Positions 16,556 through 25,441 of a DNA stretch of 39,419 nucleotides are shown in pieces. Every line of letters starts with the position of its first letter. The first letter of the stretch is position 1. The stretch comes from Myxococcales bacterium (GTDB lineage Bacteria; Myxococcota_A; Polyangia; Polyangiales; Polyangiaceae). The DNA is taken from assembly GCA_003153495.1 (NCBI GenBank), contig PLYU01000265.1:1-39419 (forward strand), written 5' to 3'. Under the pieces are notes generated by a model. That model had not been told where the DNA came from, searched no databases, and saw only the letters and a program-made list of their open reading frames with translations. A program made the position numbers and the translations under genes.

Positions 16556-19156
16556 ATGCCTCTCGAGCATCGCCTTCACGCGCGATGCGGCTGCGCCTCG
16601 ATCGGCTCTCTCGAGCAGGCCGCTGCCGCTGCTCGCCCGTTCGCCCTGCCGTCGAGCACCCGCCACTTCGAGCGAAGCCGCCCGTTCGCCATCGACCACG
16701 TCGCCCTCGACGTCGCGCTCGACGTGCCGAAGAAGAGCATCCGCGCGACCGCGACGCTCGACGCGCGCCGCGTGGACCCGGCGGCCGGCGAGCTCGAGCT
16801 CGACGCGGTGGGCTTCGACGTCAGCGCCGTGACCCTCGACGGCAAGAGCGTCGCCTACGTCTACGACGGGCGCACGCTGCGCGTGGCGGTCGACTTGCGC
16901 AAGGGCGCGGTGCGCGTCGGCGTGACGTACCGAGCGACGCCGCGGCGTGGCCTCTACTTCCTCGAGCCCGACGAGTACTACCCGGACCGGCCGCGGCAGG
17001 TCTGGTCCCAGTGCCAGGAAGAGGACGCGCGCCACTGGATCCCCTGCCACGACAGCCCCGGCATGAAGGCGACGACCGAGATCGTCGCCCATGTGCCGCC
17101 CGGCTGGTACGCGCTCTCCAACGGCGCGCTCGTCTCGAAGGACGAGCCGAGGGAGGGGGCCTGGACGTACCACTGGAAGATGGACGAGCCGCACTCGAGC
17201 TACCTGGTGACGCTCGTCGCCGGCGAGTTCGCCCGGATCGAGGACTCGGTGCGGGTCGGGGACCGCGACGTGCCCGTCGTGTACCTCGTCCCCAGGGGGA
17301 GGGAAGACGACGGGCGGCGCGCGTTCGCCCGCACCCCCGAGATGATCCGGCACTTCGGCGAGGTTACCGGCGTGCCTTACCCGTGGAACAAGTACGCGCA
17401 GGTCGTCGTGAGCGACTTCATCTTCGGCGGCATGGAGAACACGACGGCCACGACGATGTACGAGCACGTCCTGTTCGACGAGCGCGCGAGCCTCGACGTG
17501 AGCTCTGACGATCTGGTCGCCCACGAGCTGGCCCACCAGTGGTTCGGTGACTACGTGACGTGCCGCGCCTGGTACGAGGGGTGGCTCAACGAGGGGTTCG
17601 CGACGTTCTTCGAGCACGTGTGGCGCGAGAAGCGCCTGGGGCGCGACGAGTACGCCTACGGCCTGAAGGCCGACCTCGAGGTCTACCTGGCCGAGGCGCA
17701 CGACCGCTACCGGCGCGCGATCGCTTGCCAGGACTACGACGCCCCGCTGGACCTCTTCGATCGGCACCTCTACGAGAAGGCGGGCCTGGTGCTGCACTCG
17801 CTGCGCGTCGAGCTGGGCGACGCGCTCTTCTGGCGGGGCGTGCACGCCTACCTCACCGGCCACGCGCACGGCGTCGTCGAGACGCGCGACCTGCAGCGCG
17901 CGATGGAGGAGGTGAGCGGCCGTAGCCTCGGGCGGGCCTTCGAGCAGTGGGTGTACCGGCCGGGCCACCCCGAGGTCGAGGTCGCCGTCGCGTGGAGCGA
18001 CGGGGCGCTGACGGTGGACGCGAAGCAGACGCAATCGATCGCCGATGGCGTGCCGGCGGTCTTCGAGCTGCCGCTCGATCTCGACCTGGCGGACGCCGAC
18101 GGCAAGGTCGAGCGGCGGACGGTCCGCATGACCGACAGGCAGCAGTCGTTCGCGCTGCCGACGTCCGCGCGGCCGTCGTTCGTCGTGGTCGACCCCGAGG
18201 CGCGCGTCGTCGGCGAGCTGCGCCTCAAGGCCCCCGGTGACATGCTGCGCCGGCAGCTCGCGGAGGCCCCCACGGCCCGCGGACGCTGGCTCGCGGCGCA
18301 GTCGCTCGGCAAGCTCGACGACCCGGCGACAATCGAGGCGCTCGGGCGGGCGCTGTCGGACGAGCAGCAGTTCTGGGGGACTCGCGGCGAGTGCGCCGCG
18401 GCGCTGGGGAAGATCCGGGCGCCGGAGTGCTTCGAGGCGCTGAAGGGCGCGCGCCGGACGGGGCACCCCAAGGTGCGCCGCGCCGTCGTCGCGGCGCTCG
18501 GGCGGTTCCGCACGACCGAGGCGATGGCGGCCATCGAGCCGCACGCGCGGCGCGACGACAGCTACCTCGTCGAGGCCGAGGCGGCCCGCGCGCTCGGGCG
18601 CACGCGACAGGCGGCGGCGTTCGACGTCCTCGTCGACCTGCTCGATCGTCCGAGCTGGTTCGACGTGATCCGCGCCGGCGCCATCGAGGGACTCGCGGCG
18701 CTGCGCGACGAGCGCGCCCTCCCGCACCTCGCCGCACGCTCCCGCCCGGGGCACCCTCAGCGCGCGCGCCGCGCGGCGGTCCTGGCCTTGCCCAAGATCA
18801 CGGGCGACCGCAAGACGCGCGAGGGGCTCGAGCTCCTGCTCGACGACCCCGACCCGATCCTCCGCATGGAGGTCGTCCGCGCGCTCGGCGACATGGGGGA
18901 CACCCGGGCGCGGCCCGCGCTGCGCGAGCGGCTGGAGACTGACCTGGACCCGCGCGTCCGGCGCCGCATCCGCGAGGTGACGCGCGACCTGACCGAGCCA
19001 CGGCGGGCGGCGGACCAGCTGCGCGAGGAGATCGAGCGCCTGCAGGTCGAGCACAGCGGCCTGAAGGCGCGGCTGGCCCGCCTCGAGGCCGGGCTCGGGG
19101 GGTCGAAGGGGGGGCCGCGGAAAGAGAAGAAGAAGGGAAAGGGGAAGAGAAAGTGA
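16556..19156 (+). CDS. M1-family metallo-aminopeptidase with C-terminal HEAT repeats
   Basis: An 866-residue protein. The M1 domain spans about 40-560. It contains the exopeptidase motif GGMEN and the zinc site HELAHQWFGDYVTCR (His323) with the third ligand in NEGFATFFEH, the HExxH-x18-E arrangement. After a beta domain, residues about 560-800 form HEAT repeats, such as TIEALGRALSDEQQFWGTR and KVRRAVVAALGRFRTTEAM. They replace the usual helical ERAP-type C-terminal domain. The end is a coiled coil (LREEIERLQVEHSGLKARLA) and a Lys-rich tail (KEKKKGKGKRK). No signal peptide is seen. It should remove N-terminal residues from peptides; specificity is unknown. The stop overlaps the next gene as GTGA. 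Confidence 0.92.
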   Translation: MPLEHRLHARCGCASIGSLEQAAAAARPFALPSSTRHFERSRPFAIDHVALDVALDVPKKSIRATATLDARRVDPAAGELELDAVGFDVSAVTLDGKSVAYVYDGRTLRVAVDLRKGAVRVGVTYRATPRRGLYFLEPDEYYPDRPRQVWSQCQEEDARHWIPCHDSPGMKATTEIVAHVPPGWYALSNGALVSKDEPREGAWTYHWKMDEPHSSYLVTLVAGEFARIEDSVRVGDRDVPVVYLVPRGREDDGRRAFARTPEMIRHFGEVTGVPYPWNKYAQVVVSDFIFGGMENTTATTMYEHVLFDERASLDVSSDDLVAHELAHQWFGDYVTCRAWYEGWLNEGFATFFEHVWREKRLGRDEYAYGLKADLEVYLAEAHDRYRRAIACQDYDAPLDLFDRHLYEKAGLVLHSLRVELGDALFWRGVHAYLTGHAHGVVETRDLQRAMEEVSGRSLGRAFEQWVYRPGHPEVEVAVAWSDGALTVDAKQTQSIADGVPAVFELPLDLDLADADGKVERRTVRMTDRQQSFALPTSARPSFVVVDPEARVVGELRLKAPGDMLRRQLAEAPTARGRWLAAQSLGKLDDPATIEALGRALSDEQQFWGTRGECAAALGKIRAPECFEALKGARRTGHPKVRRAVVAALGRFRTTEAMAAIEPHARRDDSYLVEAEAARALGRTRQAAAFDVLVDLLDRPSWFDVIRAGAIEGLAALRDERALPHLAARSRPGHPQRARRAAVLALPKITGDRKTREGLELLLDDPDPILRMEVVRALGDMGDTRARPALRERLETDLDPRVRRRIREVTRDLTEPRRAADQLREEIERLQVEHSGLKARLARLEAGLGGSKGGPRKEKKKGKGKRK

Positions 19157-19938
19157 GCGGGTCGCCGATTCGCGTCGAGCAGCGCGGCCCGGTGGCCGTG
19201 TGGACCCTCGACCGGGCGGACCGGATGAACGCGCTGGATCGCGAGACGCTGCTCGCGCTGGGCAGGCTCGCCCGGGAGGCGGCGACGAGCGAGTCGACGC
19301 GCGCCATCGTCGTGACCGGGGCGGGCGGCAAGGCGTTCTGCGCCGGCGCCGACCTCAAGGAGCGGCGGGGGATGAGCGAGGGCGAGGTCCGGGCGCAGCT
19401 CGACCTGTACCGCTCCGAGCTCGGCGCGCTCGACCGGTGCCCCAGGCCCGTCGTGGCGGCGATCAACGGGGTCGCGCTCGGCGGCGGGCTCGAGCTCGCG
19501 CTGTGCTGCGACCTGCGCGTCGCCGCTGCGCACGCGCTGCTGGCGCTACCGGAGACGTCGCTCGGCATCATCCCCGGCGCGGGGGGTACCCAGCGGCTGC
19601 CGCGCGTGCTCGGCGAGGGGCGGGCCAAGGAGATGATCCTGCTGTCGCGTCGGCTGGGGGCGGCCGAGGCCCTCGCGTGGGGGCTCGTCAACCGGGTCGT
19701 GCCGGCCGGGGTGGACGTGGTCGACGACGCCGTGGAGTGGCTCCGGCCGATCGCGGATGGCGCTCCGGTCGCGCAGAGCGCCGCGCTCGAAGCGATCGAC
19801 CGCGCGCTCGACGTGGAGCTCGACCTCGGCCTGACGTTGGAGAGGGCCGCTTACGAGAAGACGCTCTCGACCGAGGACCGCGTCGAGGCGCTCGCCGCCT
19901 TCGCAGAGAAGCGCAAGGCCCGGTTCCGCGGGAAGTGA
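19153..19938 (+). CDS. Enoyl-CoA hydratase, methylglutaconyl-CoA hydratase-like
   Basis: A 261-residue crotonase-family enzyme. The first oxyanion segment is FCAGADLKERRGMSEGEV, which closely follows the AUH/LiuC-type signature. The second is NGVALGGGLELALCCD. Both catalytic glutamates are present: in GGLELA and in LPETSLGIIPGAGGTQRL. This favours hydration/dehydration between 3-methylglutaconyl-CoA and HMG-CoA in leucine and isovalerate metabolism. In myxobacteria a LiuC-type enzyme also serves an alternative isovaleryl-CoA route. The carboxylase beta subunit about 100 nt downstream fits the same pathway. It starts at GTG overlapping the aminopeptidase stop. A general enoyl-CoA hydratase is possible. 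Confidence 0.88.
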   Translation: MSGSPIRVEQRGPVAVWTLDRADRMNALDRETLLALGRLAREAATSESTRAIVVTGAGGKAFCAGADLKERRGMSEGEVRAQLDLYRSELGALDRCPRPVVAAINGVALGGGLELALCCDLRVAAAHALLALPETSLGIIPGAGGTQRLPRVLGEGRAKEMILLSRRLGAAEALAWGLVNRVVPAGVDVVDDAVEWLRPIADGAPVAQSAALEAIDRALDVELDLGLTLERAAYEKTLSTEDRVEALAAFAEKRKARFRGK

Positions 19939-20038
19939 GGCGTCGCGGTAGGCATCGCCGTGCGGCCCTTCGGGTCGCTTCGAGTCCGTGCTACATCGGG
20001 GGACGCGCCGGCCTCGCGCCGGGCGCGCCTGCTCGCTC

Positions 20039-21571
20039 ATGTCGCTCGACCGAAAGCTGAAAGAGACCCTCGCGCGCGTCGAGTCGGGCGGCGCCGACAA
20101 GTACCACCAGAAGGGCGCGAAACAGGGGAAGCTCTTCGCGCGCGAGCGCATCGCCCGCCTCGTCGACCCGGGCAGCCTGGTCGAGGACGCCGCCCTCGCC
20201 AACAGCGCCGACGAGGCCCTGGCCGCCGACGGAGTCGTCACGGGCACCGCGACGGTCGGCGGACGGGCCGTGGCCATCATGGCGAACGACTCGACGGTCA
20301 AGGCCGGCTCGTGGGGCCGGCGGACCGTCGAGAAGATCCTGCGCGTCCAGGAGACGGCCGCGCGCCTGCGCGTCCCGATGCTCTACCTGGTCGACAGCGC
20401 CGGAGCTCGCATCACCGACCAGGTCGAGATGTTCCCGGGGCGCCGGGGCGCCGGGCGCATCTTCTACAACCAGGTGCAGCTGAGCGGGCAGGTCCCGCAG
20501 GTGTGCCTGCTCTTCGGCCCGAGCGCGGCCGGGGGCGCGTACATCCCCGCGTTCTGCGACGTCGTCGCCATGGTCGAGGGCAACGCCAGCATGTACCTGG
20601 GCAGCCCTCGCATGGCCGAGGTGGTCATCGGCGAGAAGGCGACGCTCGAGGAGATGGGCGGCGCCCGCATGCACTGCAGCGTGAGCGGCTGCGGCGACGT
20701 ACTGTGCAAGACGGAGGACGACGCGATCTCGTTCGCCAAGCGCTACCTGTCGTATCTCCCGTCGCACTTCGAGCAGTCGCCGCCGGCCGCGCCCGCGCGG
20801 GCCCCCAGGCCCGGCGGCAAGGCGATCAGCGACATCGTCCCGGCCGACGAGAACAAGCCGTTCGACATGATGGCCGTCATCGACGAGCTCATCGACGAGG
20901 GCTCCTGGCTGGAGATCAAATCGCTCTTCGCGCGCGAGATCGTCACCGGGTTCGCCCGCATCGGGGGCCGCGCGGTCGGGATCGTCGCCAATCAGCCGAA
21001 GTGGCTCGGCGGCGTGCTGTTCGTCGACAGCGCCGACAAGGCAGCCAGGTTCATCTGGCTGTGCGACGCGTTCGGCGTTCCCCTGGTCTACCTCGCCGAC
21101 GTGCCGGGGTTCATGATCGGGACGAAGGTCGAGCGGCAGGGCATCATCCGCGCGGGCGCGAAGCTGATCGCGGCGGTGAGCGAGGCCACCGTGCCCAAGA
21201 TCAGCGTGATCGTCCGCAAGGCCTACGGCGCGGGCCTCTACGCCATGTGCGGCCCGGGGCTCCAGCCCGACGCCTGCATCGCTCTGCCGACGGCGTCCAT
21301 TGCCGTCATGGGCCCGCAGGCCGCCATCAACGCAGTCTACTACAACAAGATCCAGGACATCCCCGAGGGCCCCGCGCGCGACGCCTACGTCGGCAAGCTG
21401 CGCGACGAGTACCGCTCGGACATCGACGTCCTGAAGCTGGCGAGCGACATGGTGATCGACGCCGTGGTCCCGGGCGACCGCCTGCGCGACGAGATCCACG
21501 CCCGCCTCGAGCGCAGCGCGCACAAGCTCGAGGTGCGCCCCCGCAAGAAGCACATCGTCCCGCCCGTGTGA
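20039..21571 (+). CDS. Acyl-CoA carboxylase beta subunit (carboxyltransferase)
   Basis: A 510-residue carboxyltransferase with two crotonase-like halves. It has the N-terminal KYHQKGAKQGKLFARERI pattern, the first acyl-CoA region (SAGARITDQVEMFPGR, FGPSAAGGAYIPAFCD) and the second biotin region (DVPGFMIGTKVERQGIIRAG, VRKAYGAGLYAMCG). The length fits the propionyl/acetyl-CoA carboxylase type. The neighbouring methylglutaconyl-CoA hydratase suggests 3-methylcrotonyl-CoA or a broad acyl-CoA as substrate. It transfers carboxyl from biotin carried by a separate alpha or BCCP subunit, which is not encoded here. The start is ATG 20039, where the conserved N-terminus begins. Confidence 0.9.
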   Translation: MSLDRKLKETLARVESGGADKYHQKGAKQGKLFARERIARLVDPGSLVEDAALANSADEALAADGVVTGTATVGGRAVAIMANDSTVKAGSWGRRTVEKILRVQETAARLRVPMLYLVDSAGARITDQVEMFPGRRGAGRIFYNQVQLSGQVPQVCLLFGPSAAGGAYIPAFCDVVAMVEGNASMYLGSPRMAEVVIGEKATLEEMGGARMHCSVSGCGDVLCKTEDDAISFAKRYLSYLPSHFEQSPPAAPARAPRPGGKAISDIVPADENKPFDMMAVIDELIDEGSWLEIKSLFAREIVTGFARIGGRAVGIVANQPKWLGGVLFVDSADKAARFIWLCDAFGVPLVYLADVPGFMIGTKVERQGIIRAGAKLIAAVSEATVPKISVIVRKAYGAGLYAMCGPGLQPDACIALPTASIAVMGPQAAINAVYYNKIQDIPEGPARDAYVGKLRDEYRSDIDVLKLASDMVIDAVVPGDRLRDEIHARLERSAHKLEVRPRKKHIVPPV

Positions 21572-21588
21572 GAGAGTGACGCGAGCGC

Positions 21589-24330
21589 ATGCGTCGACCC
21601 TGGCCCGCCGCGTCGCGCCTCGTCCCCTTCTTCGTCGCCCTGCTCTCGACGCCGGCCCCGTCGGCCTCGGGCGGGCCGCCGCCCCGGACGGGAGGGGCCG
21701 CGCTGGTGAGGCTCCTCGGGGACCGGGCGGCCGAGGCGTTCGCGCCGCGGGGGGCCCCTGGCGTCGGGGCGCTCGTCAGGCTGCCCGCCGGCGTGCGCGG
21801 CGCCGACGTGGGGCTCCAGGAGCTGACCCCCGGAATCGCGCGTCTGTGGGGGTCGCCCGCTCGGATCCTGGCGTTCGCCGACGCTCATCCGGGCCTGGCT
21901 CTGGAGCTCGCGCCGCCGCTGCACCCGCTCCTCGACACGGCGTCAGGCTACGTCGGCGCCACGGCCGCGATCGAGAACGGCCTCGACGGAGCGGGCGTCC
22001 TCGTCGGCATCGCCGACACCGGGCTGGACGTGACGCACCCCGACTTCCTCGACGCGCAGGGGCACAGCCGCGTCGCCTGGCTGCTCGACCTGTCATCTCC
22101 GCCGCTCGGCATCCACAAGGACCTCGAGCAGAAGTACGGCTCCACCGACGCGTCCGGACAGGTCGTCGCCGGGGCGGTGTGGTCCGCTCAGGACATCGAC
22201 GCCCTGCTCTCGTCGGGGGCGACCTCGAAGCTGCCGCGCGACGAAGCGGGCCACGGGACGCTGGTGACGTCGTGCGCGGCCGGCAACGGGCAGTCCGGGC
22301 ACTCGCTCTATCGCGGGATCGCTCCCGCCGCGGGGATCATGCTCGCGCGCATCACCGACGGCGCCAGCGCGGAGATCGGCAACGACGAGTTGCTGCGTGG
22401 GGTCGCCTTCCTCTTCGACCGGGGCGACGCGCTCGGCAAGCCGGTGGTGGTCAACCTCTCGATCGGCACGGATTTCGGTCCTCACGACGGCACGATGGCC
22501 TGGGAAGAGACGCTCGCGAGCTACGTCGGCCCCGGGCATCCGGGGCGCGCGATCGTCGCCGCGGCGGGCAACAGCGGCTCGATCGTGGACACCCCCGTGC
22601 ACCAGAACGTCCACGTGAGCGCGGGCACGACGATGAGCGTTCCGATCCGCACCCAGGGGTCGCAGGGCGGGGGAGTGCAGGTCTGGGTGGCCATGCACTC
22701 GGGAGCCTCGCTGAGCGTCGGCCTCGACGGGCCCGACGGGACGTGGATCTCGCCGGTCGACGGGGCCGGCTCGGCGGGCAAGAACGGCGGCGGCTACAAC
22801 GCCAGCGTCTACAACGGGAGCGAGCCCGCGAGCAGCCCGGTCCCCGCGCGGTCGCGCGGCGCGGTCGTCGTCTGGCAGGGGGCGTGGCCGGGAGGAACGT
22901 ACGCCGTCACGCTCTCCGGCACGGGGACGGCGGATCTCTACGTGCAGGGTACCGGAGACGTCGGCGGTACGGTCGGCTTCGTCGACGCCGTGCGAGAGGG
23001 CACGATCAACCTGCCCGCGACCAACCCGTCGATCATCGGCGTCGGGTGCACGATCAACAAGACGTCGTGGCGCAGCATCGACCAGGTGCCCGTCAAGCTC
23101 GCCGTCCCGCTCCTGGACGCGGCGGGCGCGACGCCGGTCGCCGGCGCGTCGAGGGCCGCCGTCGGCGGCGAGCCGTGCTGGTTCTCGAGCTCGGGGCCCA
23201 CCCTGACGGGAGTGCCGAAGCCCGAGATCATGGCGCCCGGGGCGGCGGTCGTGGGGGCCCTGTCGACGCAGGCGGTGCCTCCGGCCGCGTCCAGCATCTT
23301 CACGAACTGCTCCTGTCCGTCGGGCGACGTGGCTTCGCCGTCGTCGGCGTGTCCTCAGCCCACCTGCCAGGAGATTGACCCGCTTCACGGCGCCGAGTTC
23401 GGCACCTCGCTGTCGGCTCCCATCGTGGCCGGCGCAATCGCCGTGATGTTCCAGCACGACCCGACGCTCACGCAGGACCAGATCGTGGCCGCGCTCCAGG
23501 GCGGCTCGCACCGCCTTCGCTCCGCCGGGTCCGCTTTCGACGACCAGGCGGGCGCGGGGGAGGTGGACGTGCTCGGAGCCGTTGCCGCCGTCGACCGACT
23601 GCGGGACCCGCGCCTGGCGCTGCCGGATCGCCGGGAGAGCTGGATGACCCTCGGCGCGGATCAGTGCCTGGCCGACGGCTCCACGCCGATCGTGGCGATC
23701 GTCCAGCTGAGGGCGGCACGCGCCGGCTCGTCCGCCCCTGCCGCGGCCGACGCGTTCGGCGACGGGCGGCTCACGGCGTACGCCCTCGTCGACGGCGCGC
23801 CGTACGGGGGCGCCGTGCAGTCGCTCGTCCGGCGCGGTCCGGGCGTGTGGCTCGCCACGGTGCGCCTGCCGGCGGGGCTGGGCGGCTCGAGCCTCACCGT
23901 CGGGGCGAGGTTCGACGGCGTGGACGTGGTGGACCCGAGGTCGGTGCCGATCGCCACCGACGCGTGGAACGCCGTCTACGCGCCGAGCATTCGGGGTGGC
24001 TGCGGCGTCGCGGAGAGCGGGCGCGGCGAGGTCGACGGCGCGCTCGGGCTCGCCGCTCTGTTCGCCGCCGCCGTGCTGCGAAGGCGTCGGAGCTACTCCG
24101 CGGCCACCGTCAACAGCCACCCGTGCGGCTCCCACTCGCCCTGGCCAGGGTCGAACGCGTGCTCGGTGCTGCCGACGTTGGCGCCCACGACAAGCACCCT
24201 GTCGACGCCGTCGAGCGCCTCGACGGTCATCGACGCGCTCGTGCCGCGGTCGAGCGAGCCGATGGGGACCTCGGCGAGGGTGCGGCCCGCCGCGTCGAGC
24301 TTGAGGACCGCCCAGCGCATCCGACCGTAA
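21589..24330 (+). CDS. Secreted subtilisin-like (S8) protease with MYXO-CTERM-type sorting tail
   Basis: A 913-residue precursor. It has an N-terminal signal peptide (SRLVPFFVALLSTPAPSASG) and an S8 triad: Asp143 in GIADTGLDVTHPDF, His222 in EAGHGTLVTS and Ser607 in FGTSLSAPIVAG, with the oxyanion Asn in AAAGNSGS. A jelly-roll-like insert lies between His and Ser. Around residues 803-834 lies GGCGVAESGRG, a hydrophobic helix and RRRR, a MYXO-CTERM-like anchor with its cysteine (Cys805). Such tags normally end the protein, yet this frame continues 78 residues antisense to the convergent gene. A single base change at 24096 (TAC to TAG) would restore the stop. The natural end is therefore probably near 24093. 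Confidence 0.9.
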   Translation: MRRPWPAASRLVPFFVALLSTPAPSASGGPPPRTGGAALVRLLGDRAAEAFAPRGAPGVGALVRLPAGVRGADVGLQELTPGIARLWGSPARILAFADAHPGLALELAPPLHPLLDTASGYVGATAAIENGLDGAGVLVGIADTGLDVTHPDFLDAQGHSRVAWLLDLSSPPLGIHKDLEQKYGSTDASGQVVAGAVWSAQDIDALLSSGATSKLPRDEAGHGTLVTSCAAGNGQSGHSLYRGIAPAAGIMLARITDGASAEIGNDELLRGVAFLFDRGDALGKPVVVNLSIGTDFGPHDGTMAWEETLASYVGPGHPGRAIVAAAGNSGSIVDTPVHQNVHVSAGTTMSVPIRTQGSQGGGVQVWVAMHSGASLSVGLDGPDGTWISPVDGAGSAGKNGGGYNASVYNGSEPASSPVPARSRGAVVVWQGAWPGGTYAVTLSGTGTADLYVQGTGDVGGTVGFVDAVREGTINLPATNPSIIGVGCTINKTSWRSIDQVPVKLAVPLLDAAGATPVAGASRAAVGGEPCWFSSSGPTLTGVPKPEIMAPGAAVVGALSTQAVPPAASSIFTNCSCPSGDVASPSSACPQPTCQEIDPLHGAEFGTSLSAPIVAGAIAVMFQHDPTLTQDQIVAALQGGSHRLRSAGSAFDDQAGAGEVDVLGAVAAVDRLRDPRLALPDRRESWMTLGADQCLADGSTPIVAIVQLRAARAGSSAPAAADAFGDGRLTAYALVDGAPYGGAVQSLVRRGPGVWLATVRLPAGLGGSSLTVGARFDGVDVVDPRSVPIATDAWNAVYAPSIRGGCGVAESGRGEVDGALGLAALFAAAVLRRRRSYSAATVNSHPCGSHSPWPGSNACSVLPTLAPTTSTLSTPSSASTVIDALVPRSSEPMGTSARVRPAASSLRTAQRIRP

Positions 24331-25394
24331 TCCTCCCACACGGCCTCGACGCGGAGCTTCGCGCCGGCAGGGGCTCCTGCGTGATCGACCTCGACGTAGC
24401 TCGCACCCGTCGGGGCGACGGGGCCGGGAGAGGCGAGGCGGCGCGCCTGCGCGGGCCAGGGCACGCGCCACGCCAACCGGGGAGGGGGGGCCATCGAGGC
24501 GCGCGCCAGCGCGAAGCGGGCGAAGACGTCGTCGAGGGTGGAACCCTTCCAGAGAGCGTCGCGCAGCGAGACGCGCAGGACGTCGAACCCGGTCGGCGCC
24601 CGGGCCCAGGGCCAGGCGTCCGGCGGCGTGCGCGTCGGCGCCAGCGCCCAGAGGCCGACGACCAGCGCCCCGGGCTTGCCGCCGAAGGAGCCGTCGAGCC
24701 AGTCGAAGAAGAGGGCGGCGCCGCGGTCGAACGAGGCGGACCGCGGGTCGACGACGGCCCGCTCGGGCTCGGACTGGAATGTCCGCGCGTCGTCGTCCGG
24801 CGACGCGCAGGGCGTGGCGAGCCGCGCCAGCGTCTCGGCCTCGGCGCGGGCGCTCCCGTCGTCGGTGGCGGGCGCGGCGCTCCAGATCGAACCTCGCGCG
24901 ACGGCCCGGGCGAGGGCGAGGTCGAGGTCGCACCCGGTCGGAGTCGCGCGGTCGACGAGGGCGAAGCTCGACGCGCGGTCGAACCGCGTCAGCGGATCAC
25001 GCGCGTCGAGGGCCGCCGCCGCGCCGCCGTCGACCGAGTCGACGAGGTATACGCGCCATCGACCGTCCGCCGCCGCTCCGGGCGGGGGCGCCCCGAGGAC
25101 CCCCGTCAGGGCGCGCCACGCGCGATCGGCGGCCTCGAGCGCGGCGAGGGCGAAAGAGGCGTGCGTCCCCGGGGCGGCGTACACGCAGATCGGGTGCGCG
25201 AAGGAGCAGGCGTGCGACCACGCCTCCGACCCTGCCGGTCGGCCTCCAGCCGCGATCGGCGCCGCCTCCGGACGCCTCGACCCGACGCCGCCCGGTCGGT
25301 CGCGCCCCGGCGCCCGGGTCGCGATGGCCGTCACGGCGAGGGAGAGTGCGAGGGCGAAGCGGCGCAAGGGATTGCCTGGGGAGCTCGAGCCCAT
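24093..25394 (-). CDS. Secreted hypothetical protein
   Basis: A protein of about 433 residues starting at ATG 25394. It has an N-terminal signal-like helix (RRFALALSLAVTAIATRA). The mature part has CSFAHPICVYAAPG with two cysteines, an ALEAADRAWRAL helix, RWRVYLVDSVDGG strands and a helical domain (RGAALFFDWLDGSFGGKPGA). A final beta domain of about 100 residues ends in HGWLLTVAAE. It resembles uncharacterised exported proteins of myxobacteria, with a possible metallohydrolase-like core but no HExxH motif. The family is unknown to me. The stop TAG (24093-24095) falls where the convergent protease should end. The start is divergent from the 25442 gene; a second in-frame ATG lies 9 nt upstream. 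Confidence 0.75.
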   Translation of the reverse strand: MGSSSPGNPLRRFALALSLAVTAIATRAPGRDRPGGVGSRRPEAAPIAAGGRPAGSEAWSHACSFAHPICVYAAPGTHASFALAALEAADRAWRALTGVLGAPPPGAAADGRWRVYLVDSVDGGAAAALDARDPLTRFDRASSFALVDRATPTGCDLDLALARAVARGSIWSAAPATDDGSARAEAETLARLATPCASPDDDARTFQSEPERAVVDPRSASFDRGAALFFDWLDGSFGGKPGALVVGLWALAPTRTPPDAWPWARAPTGFDVLRVSLRDALWKGSTLDDVFARFALARASMAPPPRLAWRVPWPAQARRLASPGPVAPTGASYVEVDHAGAPAGAKLRVEAVWEDYGRMRWAVLKLDAAGRTLAEVPIGSLDRGTSASMTVEALDGVDRVLVVGANVGSTEHAFDPGQGEWEPHGWLLTVAAE

Positions 25395-25424
25395 TTGACA
25401 CATTCTTTGTCAGCCCCGTATAAA
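25395..25424 (+). promoter_or_regulatory. Near-consensus sigma-70 promoter
   Basis: TTGACA (25395-25400), an 18-nt spacer and TATAAA (25419-25424), followed by the first ATG at 25442. Five of six -10 positions and all -35 positions match. It is AT-rich for this genome. The -35 box touches the start of the divergent gene on the other strand. Confidence 0.7.
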
Positions 25425-25441
25425 TCGTTAGGCACTCACGA

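Noticed and set aside
13644-24330. Idea that the rhomboid protease processes the MYXO-CTERM tail of the subtilase
   Set aside because: Rhombosortases act on GlyGly-CTERM tags, whereas MYXO-CTERM tags are handled by CPBP-type myxosortases; there is no sequence evidence for a link beyond being in one window.
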